Assembly: GCF_002101595.1 (NCBI RefSeq) | Contig: NZ_LQOM01000031.1 | Coordinates: 1-64,000 of the forward strand | Source: Mycobacterium celatum | GTDB lineage: Bacteria; Actinomycetota; Actinomycetes; Mycobacteriales; Mycobacteriaceae | DNA: 64,000 nucleotides | Direction: 5' to 3' | Shown: positions 24,910-34,031 of the stretch, in pieces | How the letters are laid out: every line of letters starts with the position of its first letter | How positions within the stretch are numbered: position 1 is the first letter of the stretch | Translations under genes and position numbers: made by a program | The notes under the pieces: model-generated | Told to the model about the DNA's origin: nothing | Database searches by the model: none | Seen by the model: only the letters and a program-made list of their open reading frames with translations

Positions 24910-26187
24910 GTGACGCGCAACCTCGGGCCCGGCCCGATTCACCGGTCTGAAACCGCGAGCGCCGCAACGCCCGTGGCTGCCTCGCCAGGGCGCCACTTCG
25001 GCGCGCAGTCATACGCGCGTCCGCTGGCGGGCCTGGCGACCATTGCGGTTGTCGTCGCGATCTTCGCTCTGGCCGTGGGTTTGTTCCAGGGCAGTTTCAC
25101 CGAAACCGTTCCGGTGACGGTGATCTCGCAACGCGCCGGTCTGGTCATGAATCCCGATGCGAAAGTCAAGATGCGCGGTGTGCAGGTGGGCAAGGTCGAC
25201 TGGATCGAATCGCTGCCCAACGGCCAGGCCGCTCTTCACCTGGCGTTGGATCCTGGCCAATTGCGTCTCATTCCTGCCAACGTCCTTGTCGACATCACAT
25301 CCTCAACGGTGTTTGGCGCCAAGTTCGTCGACCTGGTTGCACCCGCCGAGCCATCGGCCCAGCGGCTACGCCCGGGGCAGACGCTGGAAGGCAAACACGT
25401 GATGGTCGAAGTCAACACGGTATTCGAGCAATTGACAGCGCTGCTGTCGAAGATCGAACCGGAAAAGCTCAACGAGACCCTGGGCGCGTTGGCTTCGGCG
25501 TTCAACGGGCGAGGCACGAAAATCGGCCAGACGCTGAGTGATTTGGACGCGTTTCTCGCCACGCTGGATTCGAGTCGCCCCGCATTAACCCATGACCTTG
25601 CGGTCGCACCAGAGGTACTCAACGCCTATGCTGATGCGGCGCCAAACCTGATCAAGACCGCGGACAGCGCCACCCGGATCAGCCGAACCATCGTCGACGA
25701 GCAAAACAATCTGGATTCACTACTGGTCAGCTCGATTGGGTTGGCCGACATCGGCAATCAGGTGTTGGGCGACAACCGCCAGCGGCTGACCGACGTCGTG
25801 CACCTGCTGTTGCCGACGACAGATGTCCTCAACCAGTATCACGAAGGACTGTGGTGCGGGATCAAGGGTCTCTCGTACTGGTGGAAGAATCCGCCGTTCA
25901 AAGATCCGGGCATCACGCTGTTGATCGGCTTCGAATTCGGTGCGGAGCGTTACCGGTATCCGGGCGACCTGCCACGGGTGGCGGCCAAGGGCGGCCCGCA
26001 ATGCACTGATCTTCCGGAGATGCCCTTCGAGGGGAAGGCTCCATCAATCGTTGCCGACACCGGCTCCAACCCGTTCAAGTACGGAAACCAATTCCTGTTG
26101 TGGAACTCGGACCTCATCAAAGAGTGGCTGTTCGGGCCGCTTGACGGACCGCCTCGCAATACCGCACAGATCGGCCAGCCCGGATGA
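24910..26187 (+). CDS. mceA: Mce family protein A
   Basis: A 425-residue MceA-type protein, GTG start after GGGAGGGG. There is a 35-residue cytoplasmic N-terminus, one membrane anchor (about 38-58), the MlaD/Mce beta-barrel domain (about 65-145, including KVKMRGVQVGKV), then a long helical region to about 330. The C-terminal part contains two cysteines (WCGIKG, QCTDLP). It is predicted to sit in the periplasm as part of a hetero-hexameric tunnel carrying lipid from the outer envelope to YrbE. First mce gene of the operon; it overlaps mceB by four bases. Confidence 0.94.
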   Translation: MTRNLGPGPIHRSETASAATPVAASPGRHFGAQSYARPLAGLATIAVVVAIFALAVGLFQGSFTETVPVTVISQRAGLVMNPDAKVKMRGVQVGKVDWIESLPNGQAALHLALDPGQLRLIPANVLVDITSSTVFGAKFVDLVAPAEPSAQRLRPGQTLEGKHVMVEVNTVFEQLTALLSKIEPEKLNETLGALASAFNGRGTKIGQTLSDLDAFLATLDSSRPALTHDLAVAPEVLNAYADAAPNLIKTADSATRISRTIVDEQNNLDSLLVSSIGLADIGNQVLGDNRQRLTDVVHLLLPTTDVLNQYHEGLWCGIKGLSYWWKNPPFKDPGITLLIGFEFGAERYRYPGDLPRVAAKGGPQCTDLPEMPFEGKAPSIVADTGSNPFKYGNQFLLWNSDLIKEWLFGPLDGPPRNTAQIGQPG

Positions 26188-27218
26188 GCGCCTCAACGCG
26201 AGCAATGATCATCAAGTTCGGCATCTTCGCGATCATCATGGGGGTGCTGACCACCTTCCTGTTCTTCATCTTCGGCCAGTACCGAACTGGTTCGACGTCC
26301 GGGTATTCGGCCGTCTTCAATGACGTGTCACGCCTGAAGTCCGGAGACTCAGTGCGCGTCGCCGGTATCCGAGTCGGCACAGTCAATAGCGTCTCGCTAC
26401 GGCCGGACAAAAAAGTCCTGGTGAAATTCGACGCCGACCGCACAGTGGTGCTCACTGACGGCACCAAGGCGGCGGTTCGGTATCTCAACCTGGTGGGCGA
26501 TCGGTATCTGGAGCTACTCGATGGTCCGGGCTCGACGAAGCGATTGCCGGCAGGGACGCAGATTCCGGTCGACCGCACCGCGCCGGCGCTCGACCTCGAT
26601 CTGCTGCTGGGCGGACTGAAGCCGGTGATCCGCGGTTTGAACGCGCAAGACGTGAATGCGCTCACGTCATCGCTCATTCAGGTCTTTCAAGGCCAGGGTG
26701 GGACCTTGGAGTCGCTATTGTCCAGAACGTCTTCTTTCACGAACGCGTTGGCGGACAACAGACAAGTGGTCCAGCAAGTGATCGACAATCTCAACATCAC
26801 GCTAGCCACGATCGACAAGGAAGGCGGCAAGTTCTCCGGCACAATCGACCGTCTCCAACGGCTCGTCGGCGAACTTGCGGCAGACCGAGATCCGATCGGC
26901 ACCGCAATTGACTCTCTGGACAAGGGAACAGCGTCCCTGGCGGACTTGCTGACCAACGCACGCCCGCCGTTACGCGACGACATAAATCAGTTGAACCGAT
27001 TGGCGCCCTTGCTCGATGACCACAAGGACCAGATCGACGCCGGTTTGATCAAGGCGCCGCAAAACTACCGGAAACTGATCAGGGCCGGCTCATACATGAG
27101 CACCATCAACTGGTACCTCTGCGCGCTGAGCTGGCGGGTCACCGACATGCAGAACCGCACCGTGGTTGCGCCGTGGATCAAGCAAGAAGGCGGGAGGTGC
27201 GCAGAACCCGATGCTTAA
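26184..27218 (+). CDS. mceB: Mce family protein B
   Basis: A 344-residue MceB-type protein with an N-terminal anchor (about 10-30), an Mce domain (about 38-115, SGDSVRVAGIRVGTVNSV) and a helical domain with long amphipathic stretches (about 150-300). The C-terminus is short and Pro-poor, unlike MceD and MceF. The start ATG overlaps the mceA stop and its end overlaps mceC by eight bases. It is expected to be one of the six subunits of the lipid tunnel. Confidence 0.94.
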   Translation: MSASTRAMIIKFGIFAIIMGVLTTFLFFIFGQYRTGSTSGYSAVFNDVSRLKSGDSVRVAGIRVGTVNSVSLRPDKKVLVKFDADRTVVLTDGTKAAVRYLNLVGDRYLELLDGPGSTKRLPAGTQIPVDRTAPALDLDLLLGGLKPVIRGLNAQDVNALTSSLIQVFQGQGGTLESLLSRTSSFTNALADNRQVVQQVIDNLNITLATIDKEGGKFSGTIDRLQRLVGELAADRDPIGTAIDSLDKGTASLADLLTNARPPLRDDINQLNRLAPLLDDHKDQIDAGLIKAPQNYRKLIRAGSYMSTINWYLCALSWRVTDMQNRTVVAPWIKQEGGRCAEPDA

Positions 27219-28332
27219 ATACCGCGGTTCCCACCTGATAAAGGCGGGTTTCATCGGGGTCGTCCTGGTGATACTCGTCATCGCCGTGGGCCTGCAGCCG
27301 GAGCGGCTGTTGTCGTTGGCGAGCGCCGTGCGCTACCAGGCATTGTTTTCCGAAGCGGGCGGTCTGGCCGTGGGCAACGGCGTGATGGTATCGGGTATCA
27401 AGGTCGGTTCGGTATCGGATGTGTCGCTGCACCACGGGGATGCCCTGGTGACCTTCAGCCTCAACGGAAATATTCTGCTGGGTTCGGAGACCACCGCGCA
27501 CATCCGAACCGGCACACTCCTCGGCGAGCGGGTGCTGACGCTGGAGTCGGCCGGCAGCGGTCGCTTGCATCCCATGGACGTCATCCCGACGACGCGTACA
27601 TCCTCGCCATATTCACTGACCGACGCGGTGAGCGAACTGACCACCAACGCAGCCGGGACCGACACCGCCATGCTCAACCAATCGTTGGACACCCTGTCGA
27701 AAACGATCGACCAGATCGCACCACAATTGGGACCGACGTTCGACGGGCTGACCCGGTTGTCACAGACCATCAACAGCCGCAACGAGAATCTCAGCGAACT
27801 GCTCAAGAGCGCCAGTGATGTCACCGGAATCCTCTCGGAGCGCAGCCAACAGGTCAACACGCTCATCCTCAACGCCAACGATCTGGTTGGCGTGCTGGTA
27901 CGGCGACGTCAGGCGATCGTCGATTTGCTGGCGAACACTTCCGTTGTCGCCAAGCAACTGACCGGCCTGGTGCACGACAACGAAGCGAAGTTGGCGCCGA
28001 CGTTGGACAGGCTGAATTCGGTACTAGGGGTCTTGGAGAAGAATCGGGACAACATCGCCAAAGCGCTGCCCGGGTTGGCGAAATACCAGATCACTCTTGG
28101 CGAGGCAGTGTCGAGCGGCTTCTACTATCAGGCGTTCGTCCCAAACATGTTGGTACTGCAGCTCCTTCAACCATTTATCGACTACCTGTGGGGCTTCCGC
28201 ACCTTTGACACGGCACCCGGTCGAGGCCCTGGTTACCCGTCACCCATGCCACGGGCGCTGCTTCCCTGGCCGTACGCCGGTATTCCGCCGTGCGACGGCT
28301 GCACACTGGGCGGAAGGATCGGAGGAGGATGA
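27211..28332 (+). CDS. mceC: Mce family protein C
   Basis: A 373-residue MceC-type protein. ATG 27211 is chosen because a membrane anchor (about 12-32) directly follows, as in the family; the earlier in-frame ATG would add 15 residues from the mceB coding region. The Mce domain spans about 40-115 (NGVMVSGIKVGSVSDV) and a helical region runs to about 300. The tail has a PPCDGC pair of cysteines. It overlaps mceB by eight bases and mceD by four. Confidence 0.94.
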   Translation: MLKYRGSHLIKAGFIGVVLVILVIAVGLQPERLLSLASAVRYQALFSEAGGLAVGNGVMVSGIKVGSVSDVSLHHGDALVTFSLNGNILLGSETTAHIRTGTLLGERVLTLESAGSGRLHPMDVIPTTRTSSPYSLTDAVSELTTNAAGTDTAMLNQSLDTLSKTIDQIAPQLGPTFDGLTRLSQTINSRNENLSELLKSASDVTGILSERSQQVNTLILNANDLVGVLVRRRQAIVDLLANTSVVAKQLTGLVHDNEAKLAPTLDRLNSVLGVLEKNRDNIAKALPGLAKYQITLGEAVSSGFYYQAFVPNMLVLQLLQPFIDYLWGFRTFDTAPGRGPGYPSPMPRALLPWPYAGIPPCDGCTLGGRIGGG

Positions 28333-29846
28333 TTCCGCGCAACAGGCTGGCAGCCGGGTTGGCGATTGCGCTGGCAGCGCTGATCGTTATCGGCGCGGGT
28401 TTGGTGGTCCGCCACACGTTCTTCCGGCCAAAGACGATTACCGCCTTTTTCACCACCGCTACTGCGATCTACCCGGGCGATGAGGTGCGGGTCTCGGGTG
28501 TCAAGGTGGGCAATATCGCCTCCATCCAGCCGGTGGGCACTCAAGCCAAAATGACGCTCCACGTGGACCGTGATGTGCCCATTCCAGCCGATGCCAAGGC
28601 GGTGATTGTGGCCCAGAATCTGGTCGCAGCGCGGTATGTCGAGCTTGCACCGGCTTACCGGACGAATGGCCCGACGATGCCCGACGGAGCGGTGATACCA
28701 GCAGATCGGACAGCTGTACCGGTCGAGTGGGATGAGGTGAAAACCCAACTGACACTGCTGGCAACAGATTTGGGGCCCAACAGTAAGGTCTCCACGCCGT
28801 CGGTGGCTCGGTTTATCGACAGCGCCGCCAACTCACTGGAGGGCAACGGAGACAAGCTGCGGCAGACACTCGCGCAACTGTCCGGTGTCGGACGAATCCT
28901 TGCCAACGGGAGCGGCAACATCGTCGACATCATCAAGAACTTGCAAACATTCGTCACGGCGCTGCGCGACAGCAATACCCAGATCGTTCAGTTCCAAGAC
29001 CGGTTCGCCACGTTGACCAGCGTGCTCAACGAAAGCCGGTCCGATCTGGATGCGGCCCTGAAAGATCTGTCGGTGGCGGTGGGCGAGGTGCAGCGCTTCG
29101 TCGCAGGGACCCGCGACAAAACGAGCGAGCAGATCGCGCGGTTGGTCGACGTCACCCAAAACCTTGTCGAGCACCGAACGGATGTCGAAAACATCCTGCA
29201 CGTCGCGCCGAACGCGTTCGCCAACTTCTACAACATTTACAGCCCCGCTACCGGACTGAACTATGGCGTTTTCGTGGTCAACCAGTTCTCGAACACGACG
29301 TTCTCGATTTGCACGTCTCTGGAGGCCATCGAAAACATCACGGCGTCGGAATCCGGGAAGCTATGTTCCGAATATCTGGGCCCAGGCCTACGGCTGCTGA
29401 ACTTCATCAACTATCTTCCCATTCCGACTAACCCGTGGATCGCGAAAGCGGCGGACCCGGAAGACGTCATCTACACCGACCCGGCCCTGATACCGTGTCA
29501 TCCCCACATGGAGGCCTGCGAGGGCGGCCTGAACGGCACGACCCCCACGCCACCCGAAATTCCGCCCACCGGCTCGGCATACACCGGGCTGCCCGGTGAC
29601 AACATTCCGAATTGGGGTCCGGGTGCCTTCTGGGCGCCGCCGCCACCCCCGCCTCCGCGCGCCGTTTCGCTGCCGCCCGAGCCGCCTGCTGGGGGGCCGG
29701 CTCCGGTGGTCGGCGGGCCGGCTTCCCCTGCCGCTCCCGCGGCCCAGCCGGTCGCGCCCGGGCCGCCGCCTCCTGCGGAGCCGCCTGCGGCTGCACCTCC
29801 GACCGTGCCCGACATGCTGCTCCCCGCGGAAAGGCCAGGGTCATGA
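28329..29846 (+). CDS. mceD: Mce family protein D with long Pro/Ala-rich tail
   Basis: A 505-residue MceD-type protein. The start ATG 28329 has a perfect GGAGGAGG ribosome-binding site formed by the end of mceC and overlaps its stop (ATGA). It has a membrane anchor (about 8-28), an Mce domain (about 36-115, GDEVRVSGVKVGNI) and a helical region to about 320. A conserved C-terminal block follows with cysteines at ICTSLE, LCSEYLG, PCHPH and ACEGG. The last 85 residues or so are low-complexity proline/alanine/glycine, likely an extended cell-wall-spanning tail. Confidence 0.94.
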   Translation: MIPRNRLAAGLAIALAALIVIGAGLVVRHTFFRPKTITAFFTTATAIYPGDEVRVSGVKVGNIASIQPVGTQAKMTLHVDRDVPIPADAKAVIVAQNLVAARYVELAPAYRTNGPTMPDGAVIPADRTAVPVEWDEVKTQLTLLATDLGPNSKVSTPSVARFIDSAANSLEGNGDKLRQTLAQLSGVGRILANGSGNIVDIIKNLQTFVTALRDSNTQIVQFQDRFATLTSVLNESRSDLDAALKDLSVAVGEVQRFVAGTRDKTSEQIARLVDVTQNLVEHRTDVENILHVAPNAFANFYNIYSPATGLNYGVFVVNQFSNTTFSICTSLEAIENITASESGKLCSEYLGPGLRLLNFINYLPIPTNPWIAKAADPEDVIYTDPALIPCHPHMEACEGGLNGTTPTPPEIPPTGSAYTGLPGDNIPNWGPGAFWAPPPPPPPRAVSLPPEPPAGGPAPVVGGPASPAAPAAQPVAPGPPPPAEPPAAAPPTVPDMLLPAERPGS

Positions 29847-31027
29847 CGGTCTTCGGTACTGCGCGCCGACTGCTGGTTATCGGATCGTGTGTGGTGCTGA
29901 CCGCGACAGGGTGCGCATTCCAGGGCCTGAACTCGCTGCCGCTTCCGGGCGCCGTGGGACGAGGACCCGCGGCCCAACTGTTCCATGTCGAGATCCCCAA
30001 TGTTGGCACCATGGAATCGAATTCGCCCGTCATGATCGACGATGTCGTGGTCGGCAGCGTGGCCAAAATGACAGTGCAGGGTTGGCACGCCGACGTCGAG
30101 GTCGGGGTGAGGCCCGATGTCGTCGTCCCCGCCAACGCGGTGGCCAAAGTCGGGCAGACCAGCCTGCTGGGGTCGATGCATTTGGAACTCAATCCCCCGC
30201 TCGGCCAGCCACCGACCGGAAGACTCAAACCGGGCGCCACGATCCCGCTGAGCAAGTCGTCGTCGTATCCGTCGACCGAGCAGACCCTGGCGTCTTTGTC
30301 GGTGATCGTCAACTCGGGAGGGTTGGGACAGATTGGCGACGTCATTCACAACTTCAGTGGCGCGCTGTCGGGGCGTGAAGGCGAGGTCCGGGATCTGCTG
30401 ACCCGGCTGGACGATTTCGTCGGAACGTTCGACGACCAGCGCGACAACGTCGTCGCGTCAATTCAGGCCTTGAACCGTGTCGCCGGTACCTTCGCCGGTC
30501 AACGTGACGTCATCGCCCGTGCGCTACGAGAGATTTCGCCCTCGCTCGATGTTCTGCTGAAGGAACGGCCACAGATAACCACCGCACTTGAAAAGCTCGG
30601 GGTTTTCAGCGACACCGCGACAAGGCTCGTCAACGACACACAAACCGACTTGGTGAAGAACCTGCAAAACCTTGCGCCGACATTTTGTTCGCTCGCCGAG
30701 GTTGGTCCCGACCTTGCGAAGAACATTGCCTTCGCAGGATCGGCCTTCCCGTACGGCCAAAATCTCATCGACCGGGGTGTGCGGGGCGACTACTTCAATG
30801 TCTTCGTCATCATCGACATGACTCGTTCCCGGCTGAAGCAACAGACATTCATAGGGACACATTGGCAACAGAAGGATCTCTCCTGGGTGCCAGCGCCCGG
30901 AGATCCGGGATACGACGCGTTCTACACGAAGTTTCCCAATGGTGACGGTGTCACCGGATTACCGCGTACGCCACCGCCGCCGGACCCCTGCGGCCCGAAT
31001 CCCCCCGCCATGACTGGGGGCCGCTGA
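29843..31027 (+). CDS. mceE: Mce family lipoprotein E
   Basis: A 394-residue MceE-type lipoprotein. The signal peptide ends in the lipobox TATG-C24, so the mature protein is lipid-anchored at cysteine 24 on the outer face of the inner membrane, as is usual for the fifth mce gene. The Mce domain lies at about 45-125 (SPVMIDDVVVGSV) and a helical region follows to about 300. It overlaps mceD (ATGA) and mceF (TGATG). Confidence 0.94.
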   Translation: MTVFGTARRLLVIGSCVVLTATGCAFQGLNSLPLPGAVGRGPAAQLFHVEIPNVGTMESNSPVMIDDVVVGSVAKMTVQGWHADVEVGVRPDVVVPANAVAKVGQTSLLGSMHLELNPPLGQPPTGRLKPGATIPLSKSSSYPSTEQTLASLSVIVNSGGLGQIGDVIHNFSGALSGREGEVRDLLTRLDDFVGTFDDQRDNVVASIQALNRVAGTFAGQRDVIARALREISPSLDVLLKERPQITTALEKLGVFSDTATRLVNDTQTDLVKNLQNLAPTFCSLAEVGPDLAKNIAFAGSAFPYGQNLIDRGVRGDYFNVFVIIDMTRSRLKQQTFIGTHWQQKDLSWVPAPGDPGYDAFYTKFPNGDGVTGLPRTPPPPDPCGPNPPAMTGGR

Positions 31028-32832
31028 TGTTGACGCGGTTTGTTCGGGTTCAGCTGACCATCTTTGTGGTCGTCTCGATCATCGGCGTGGTCTTGATGAT
31101 CTTCTCCTACATGCAAGTACCTACCCTGTTGGGTATCGGCCGGATCACGGTCACGTTGGAGTTGCCCGCCGCGGGGGGACTGTACCGTTTCTCCAACGTG
31201 ACCTACCGCGGTGTCCAGGTAGGTAAGGTTACAGCGGTCGGGCTGACACCCAACGGCGCGAAAGCGACGCTGTCACTTGGCACTTCGCCCAAGATTCCGG
31301 CCGACCTGAGCGCGGAGGTACGCAGCATCTCCGCTGTGGGGGAGCAGTACGTCGATTTGCGGCCGCATACCGACTCGCCACCCTATCTGCGTGACGGTTC
31401 TGTGATACCCGCTGGGAAGACGGCGATCCCGCAACCGGTTGGACCGATGCTGGACCAGACCACCAAGCTGATCGACAGCATTCCCAAGGATCGACTCAGC
31501 ACCTTGCTCGATGAATCGTTCAAGGGATTCAACGGATCCGCCTACGACCTGGGCTCGCTGTTCGACTCGTCGGCCAGGGTGGCGGCCGACGCCAACGCTG
31601 TGTCCGACCGCACCCGGACACTAACGGAAGACACTGTGCCGCTGCTGGACTCGCAAGCCCAGACCGCCGACTCGATCAGGCAGTGGGCACGTAGTCTCGC
31701 CGGAGTAAGCGAGCAGGTAGCGACCGACGATGCCCAGGTCCGGACGTTGTTGCAGAACGGGCCTGGGACGGCCGACGAGGCCGCCCGCCTGCTCGAGCAG
31801 GTCAAGCCCACGTTGCCGGTGTTGCTCGCGAATTTGACCACGATCGGCCAAATCGGCGTGACCTATCATCCCTCACTAGAGCAATTACTGGTGCTGCTGC
31901 CGCCGGCTATCGCAGGGCTTCAGGCGGCTCAGCCGATCAACAACTACACCGGCCTACCGGTAGGTGGTTTCCACGTGTCGGTCGCTGATCCGCCGGCGTG
32001 CACGGTCGGCTTCTTGCCGCCCTCCCAGTGGCGATCACCAGCCGACACCACCACGGTCGATACCCCGGACGGGTTGTACTGCAAACTGCCGCAGGATTCG
32101 CCGCTGGCGGTTCGCGGCGCACGCAACTATCCGTGCATGGGGCATCCCGGAAAGCGCGCACCGACCGTCGAAATCTGCAACAGCGACAAGCCATACGAAC
32201 CGCTGGCCATGCGACAGCACATGGCCGGGCCCTACCCGCTGGATCCGAATCTGGTGTCGCAGGGCATACCACCGGATGATCGGATTAACTTCCACGATTT
32301 TGAATACGGTCCACCGGAGGGAACGCCGCTACCGCCGCCCACGGCGCTACCGCCACCACCGGCGCTCCCCGCGCGCCCGCCGCTGGGACCGTTACCGCCC
32401 GGCAACGCGGCCGGTGCCCCGCCGCCGGGACCGGCGACGTACGCCGCAGGTCCGCCCTGGCTGGCGCCACCCGCTAACCCCGCGAGTCCATCGGGGCCGC
32501 AAGGTAATCCTGCGAGCCCGCCGCCGGGACCGCAGGTTAATCCCGAGAGTCCATCCCCACTGGGGCCACTCGCGCCGTTGGATACTGCTGATTCTGCTGC
32601 GCCAGTGCCGGCGCGCCCTGCGCCGGCACCCGGTGGAATGCCGTCAGCCGCCCCGAGTTCGTTCGGCGCCAAAGGATCTGGGAACGGCCCGTCGGTAGCC
32701 ATCGCTTCGTACAATCCGCGCACCGGGTCGTACGTTGGAACCGACGGGCACCTTTACCGGCAGTCAGACCTGGTGACCCCGTCGGACCACAAAGCCAAGA
32801 CGTGGAAAGACCTGCTACTCACCCAAACGTAG
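31027..32832 (+). CDS. mceF: Mce family protein F with long Pro-rich repeated tail
   Basis: A 601-residue MceF-type protein. It has a membrane anchor (about 8-28), an Mce domain (about 35-115, SNVTYRGVQVGKVTAV), a helical region to about 310 and a cysteine-bearing block. A proline-rich tail of about 150 residues follows, including a short tandem repeat (NPASPSGPQG, NPASPPPGPQV, NPESPSPLGP). The extreme C-terminus (YNPRTGSYVGTDGHLYRQSDL) is the conserved end of MceF proteins. Last gene of the 14.7-kb operon; no strong terminator is visible in the 36 bases before the next, convergent gene. Confidence 0.94.
   Translation: MLTRFVRVQLTIFVVVSIIGVVLMIFSYMQVPTLLGIGRITVTLELPAAGGLYRFSNVTYRGVQVGKVTAVGLTPNGAKATLSLGTSPKIPADLSAEVRSISAVGEQYVDLRPHTDSPPYLRDGSVIPAGKTAIPQPVGPMLDQTTKLIDSIPKDRLSTLLDESFKGFNGSAYDLGSLFDSSARVAADANAVSDRTRTLTEDTVPLLDSQAQTADSIRQWARSLAGVSEQVATDDAQVRTLLQNGPGTADEAARLLEQVKPTLPVLLANLTTIGQIGVTYHPSLEQLLVLLPPAIAGLQAAQPINNYTGLPVGGFHVSVADPPACTVGFLPPSQWRSPADTTTVDTPDGLYCKLPQDSPLAVRGARNYPCMGHPGKRAPTVEICNSDKPYEPLAMRQHMAGPYPLDPNLVSQGIPPDDRINFHDFEYGPPEGTPLPPPTALPPPPALPARPPLGPLPPGNAAGAPPPGPATYAAGPPWLAPPANPASPSGPQGNPASPPPGPQVNPESPSPLGPLAPLDTADSAAPVPARPAPAPGGMPSAAPSSFGAKGSGNGPSVAIASYNPRTGSYVGTDGHLYRQSDLVTPSDHKAKTWKDLLLTQT
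32476..32568 (+). repeat. short tandem repeat in the mceF tail
   Basis: Three degenerate units of about 30 bases encode NPASPSGPQG, NPASPPPGPQV and NPESPSPLGP. They lie in the Pro-rich C-terminal tail of MceF and could vary in copy number between strains. Confidence 0.6.
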
Positions 32833-32868
32833 GCGTCGCCATTCACACCTGTGCCGGTTGATAGTGGC

Positions 32869-33360
32869 TCAGCCGATCTTGACCAATTTGAACGGCATGT
32901 CGATGACGAGCCATCTGTTGGCGCCGCACGCGCCGCTGGGACCGACGGTGTGGTCATCGCCGGCCAGCTTCTCGTCCGCGGAGAACCTGAAAACCTGGTG
33001 CCCCGTCGCGGCCGGCATGTCGTCTCCGCATTGCTCCCAGTTTGGGACATCGTGGACAACGCGCCACATATTCCCGCCGACCAGCTGCAGCGGCGCGGTC
33101 CATCCTTGGTCGCTGGTGACTTGGCCCGTGCACTCCATGGGATTGGTGCAACTGGAGGTGATGGTCCAAATGGACGTGACGGTCGCTTCATTGTGAAACT
33201 GGTCGTTCGTCGTTGCCCATTGACCGTCGGACGTAGCCTGATATCTTCCGTTGAGGGCGAGGGCATCCGTATCCGTTGTTGCCCAAGCCGAGGCGTCGAA
33301 CCCCAGGATCATTGTGCCTGCTGTCAGTGTTGCGCTTGCCATCGCGTGAACTAACCGCAT
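32869..33360 (-). CDS. small secreted protein, four cysteines
   Basis: A 163-residue exported protein. The N-terminus is a signal peptide ending about ASAWA (24-28). The mature part has four cysteines (C71, C77, C111, C145) that can make two disulfides, and beta-strand-rich sequence with aromatic residues (SIWTITSSC, MWRVVHDV). The type resembles small mycobacterial exported proteins of unknown function; it is not recognised further. It is convergent with mceF and follows the Mce-associated protein genes on the same strand (29-base gap from the stop at 33390), so it may be co-transcribed with them. Confidence 0.8.
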   Translation of the reverse strand: MRLVHAMASATLTAGTMILGFDASAWATTDTDALALNGRYQATSDGQWATTNDQFHNEATVTSIWTITSSCTNPMECTGQVTSDQGWTAPLQLVGGNMWRVVHDVPNWEQCGDDMPAATGHQVFRFSADEKLAGDDHTVGPSGACGANRWLVIDMPFKLVKIG

Positions 33361-33389
33361 TGGTCGCTCCTCACATCATGTGCCGCGCT

Positions 33390-34031
33390 CTATTCGGGCT
33401 CGAATTTCGATATCAGCCAGGACCCGTTGACCTTTGTCAACGTCACCCGCACGCTGTTCGTGGCCAAGACCGGCTCCGGTTTTTCCTTGCTGGTGCTGGT
33501 CTGGTGGACGAACAGCAGCACCACGGCCGAATCCGGGTGCATTTCCACCACAGCGGCGCGCAGGACGGTAGCGGACGCCTTCACGCCCTGTTGCCGGACG
33601 GCCGGGCTCACGAAATATCGGCCAAAATCGTTGAAGTACTTCAAAAAGTTTCCGGTCAGATGTGACTTCGCGACCGCCAAATCGTTGTCGACCGTCTCCG
33701 GCGCGTATGACAGGACCGCAACCGTACCGTCGGACGCGGCCTTGATCGCTGCTTGTGCCGTGGACTGGTCAGTCTGGTGAATGGGGCGGTACTGAAAGAA
33801 GTACAACCCGCCGGCAAGTCCTACCGCTGCAACGACTCCCACCGTCAGCACGATGACACGCCAACGCGCAAGCAATCGGCGTATCCCGCGCCAACTGAAA
33901 TCGATTAGTTGTCGCAGGCGCCTCAGCCGTCTCCGTGGCGGGTGCTCGTCCGGGGGCTTCACGGCCGTCTCGTTTTCGCCGGTATCCACGTTGTCAGCGT
34001 CTTCGACTTGGGGGTCTTGATCGACTGTCAT
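33390..34031 (-). CDS. Mce-associated membrane protein
   Basis: A 213-residue Mam-type protein, related in layout to the small membrane proteins encoded after mycobacterial mce operons. An acidic then Arg-rich cytoplasmic N-terminus (1-58) is followed by one membrane segment (about 60-78, VIVLTVGVVAAVGLAGGLYF). The periplasmic domain has an NTF2-like helix-strand pattern ending in NGSWLISKFEPE. Such proteins are thought to stabilise the Mce complex. It overlaps the upstream partner by four bases. Unusually it is on the strand opposite to the mce operon. Confidence 0.85.
   Translation of the reverse strand: MTVDQDPQVEDADNVDTGENETAVKPPDEHPPRRRLRRLRQLIDFSWRGIRRLLARWRVIVLTVGVVAAVGLAGGLYFFQYRPIHQTDQSTAQAAIKAASDGTVAVLSYAPETVDNDLAVAKSHLTGNFLKYFNDFGRYFVSPAVRQQGVKASATVLRAAVVEMHPDSAVVLLFVHQTSTSKEKPEPVLATNSVRVTLTKVNGSWLISKFEPE

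Noticed and set aside
32232..32723. Minus-strand glycine-rich frame opposite the mceF tail
   Set aside because: It is the antisense of the proline-rich tail, and such frames stay open by composition alone.
24910..32832. Assignment of the mce operon to mce1, mce2, mce3 or mce4
   Set aside because: Flanking genes do not match any of these as recalled and sequence identity could not be computed, so no number was given.
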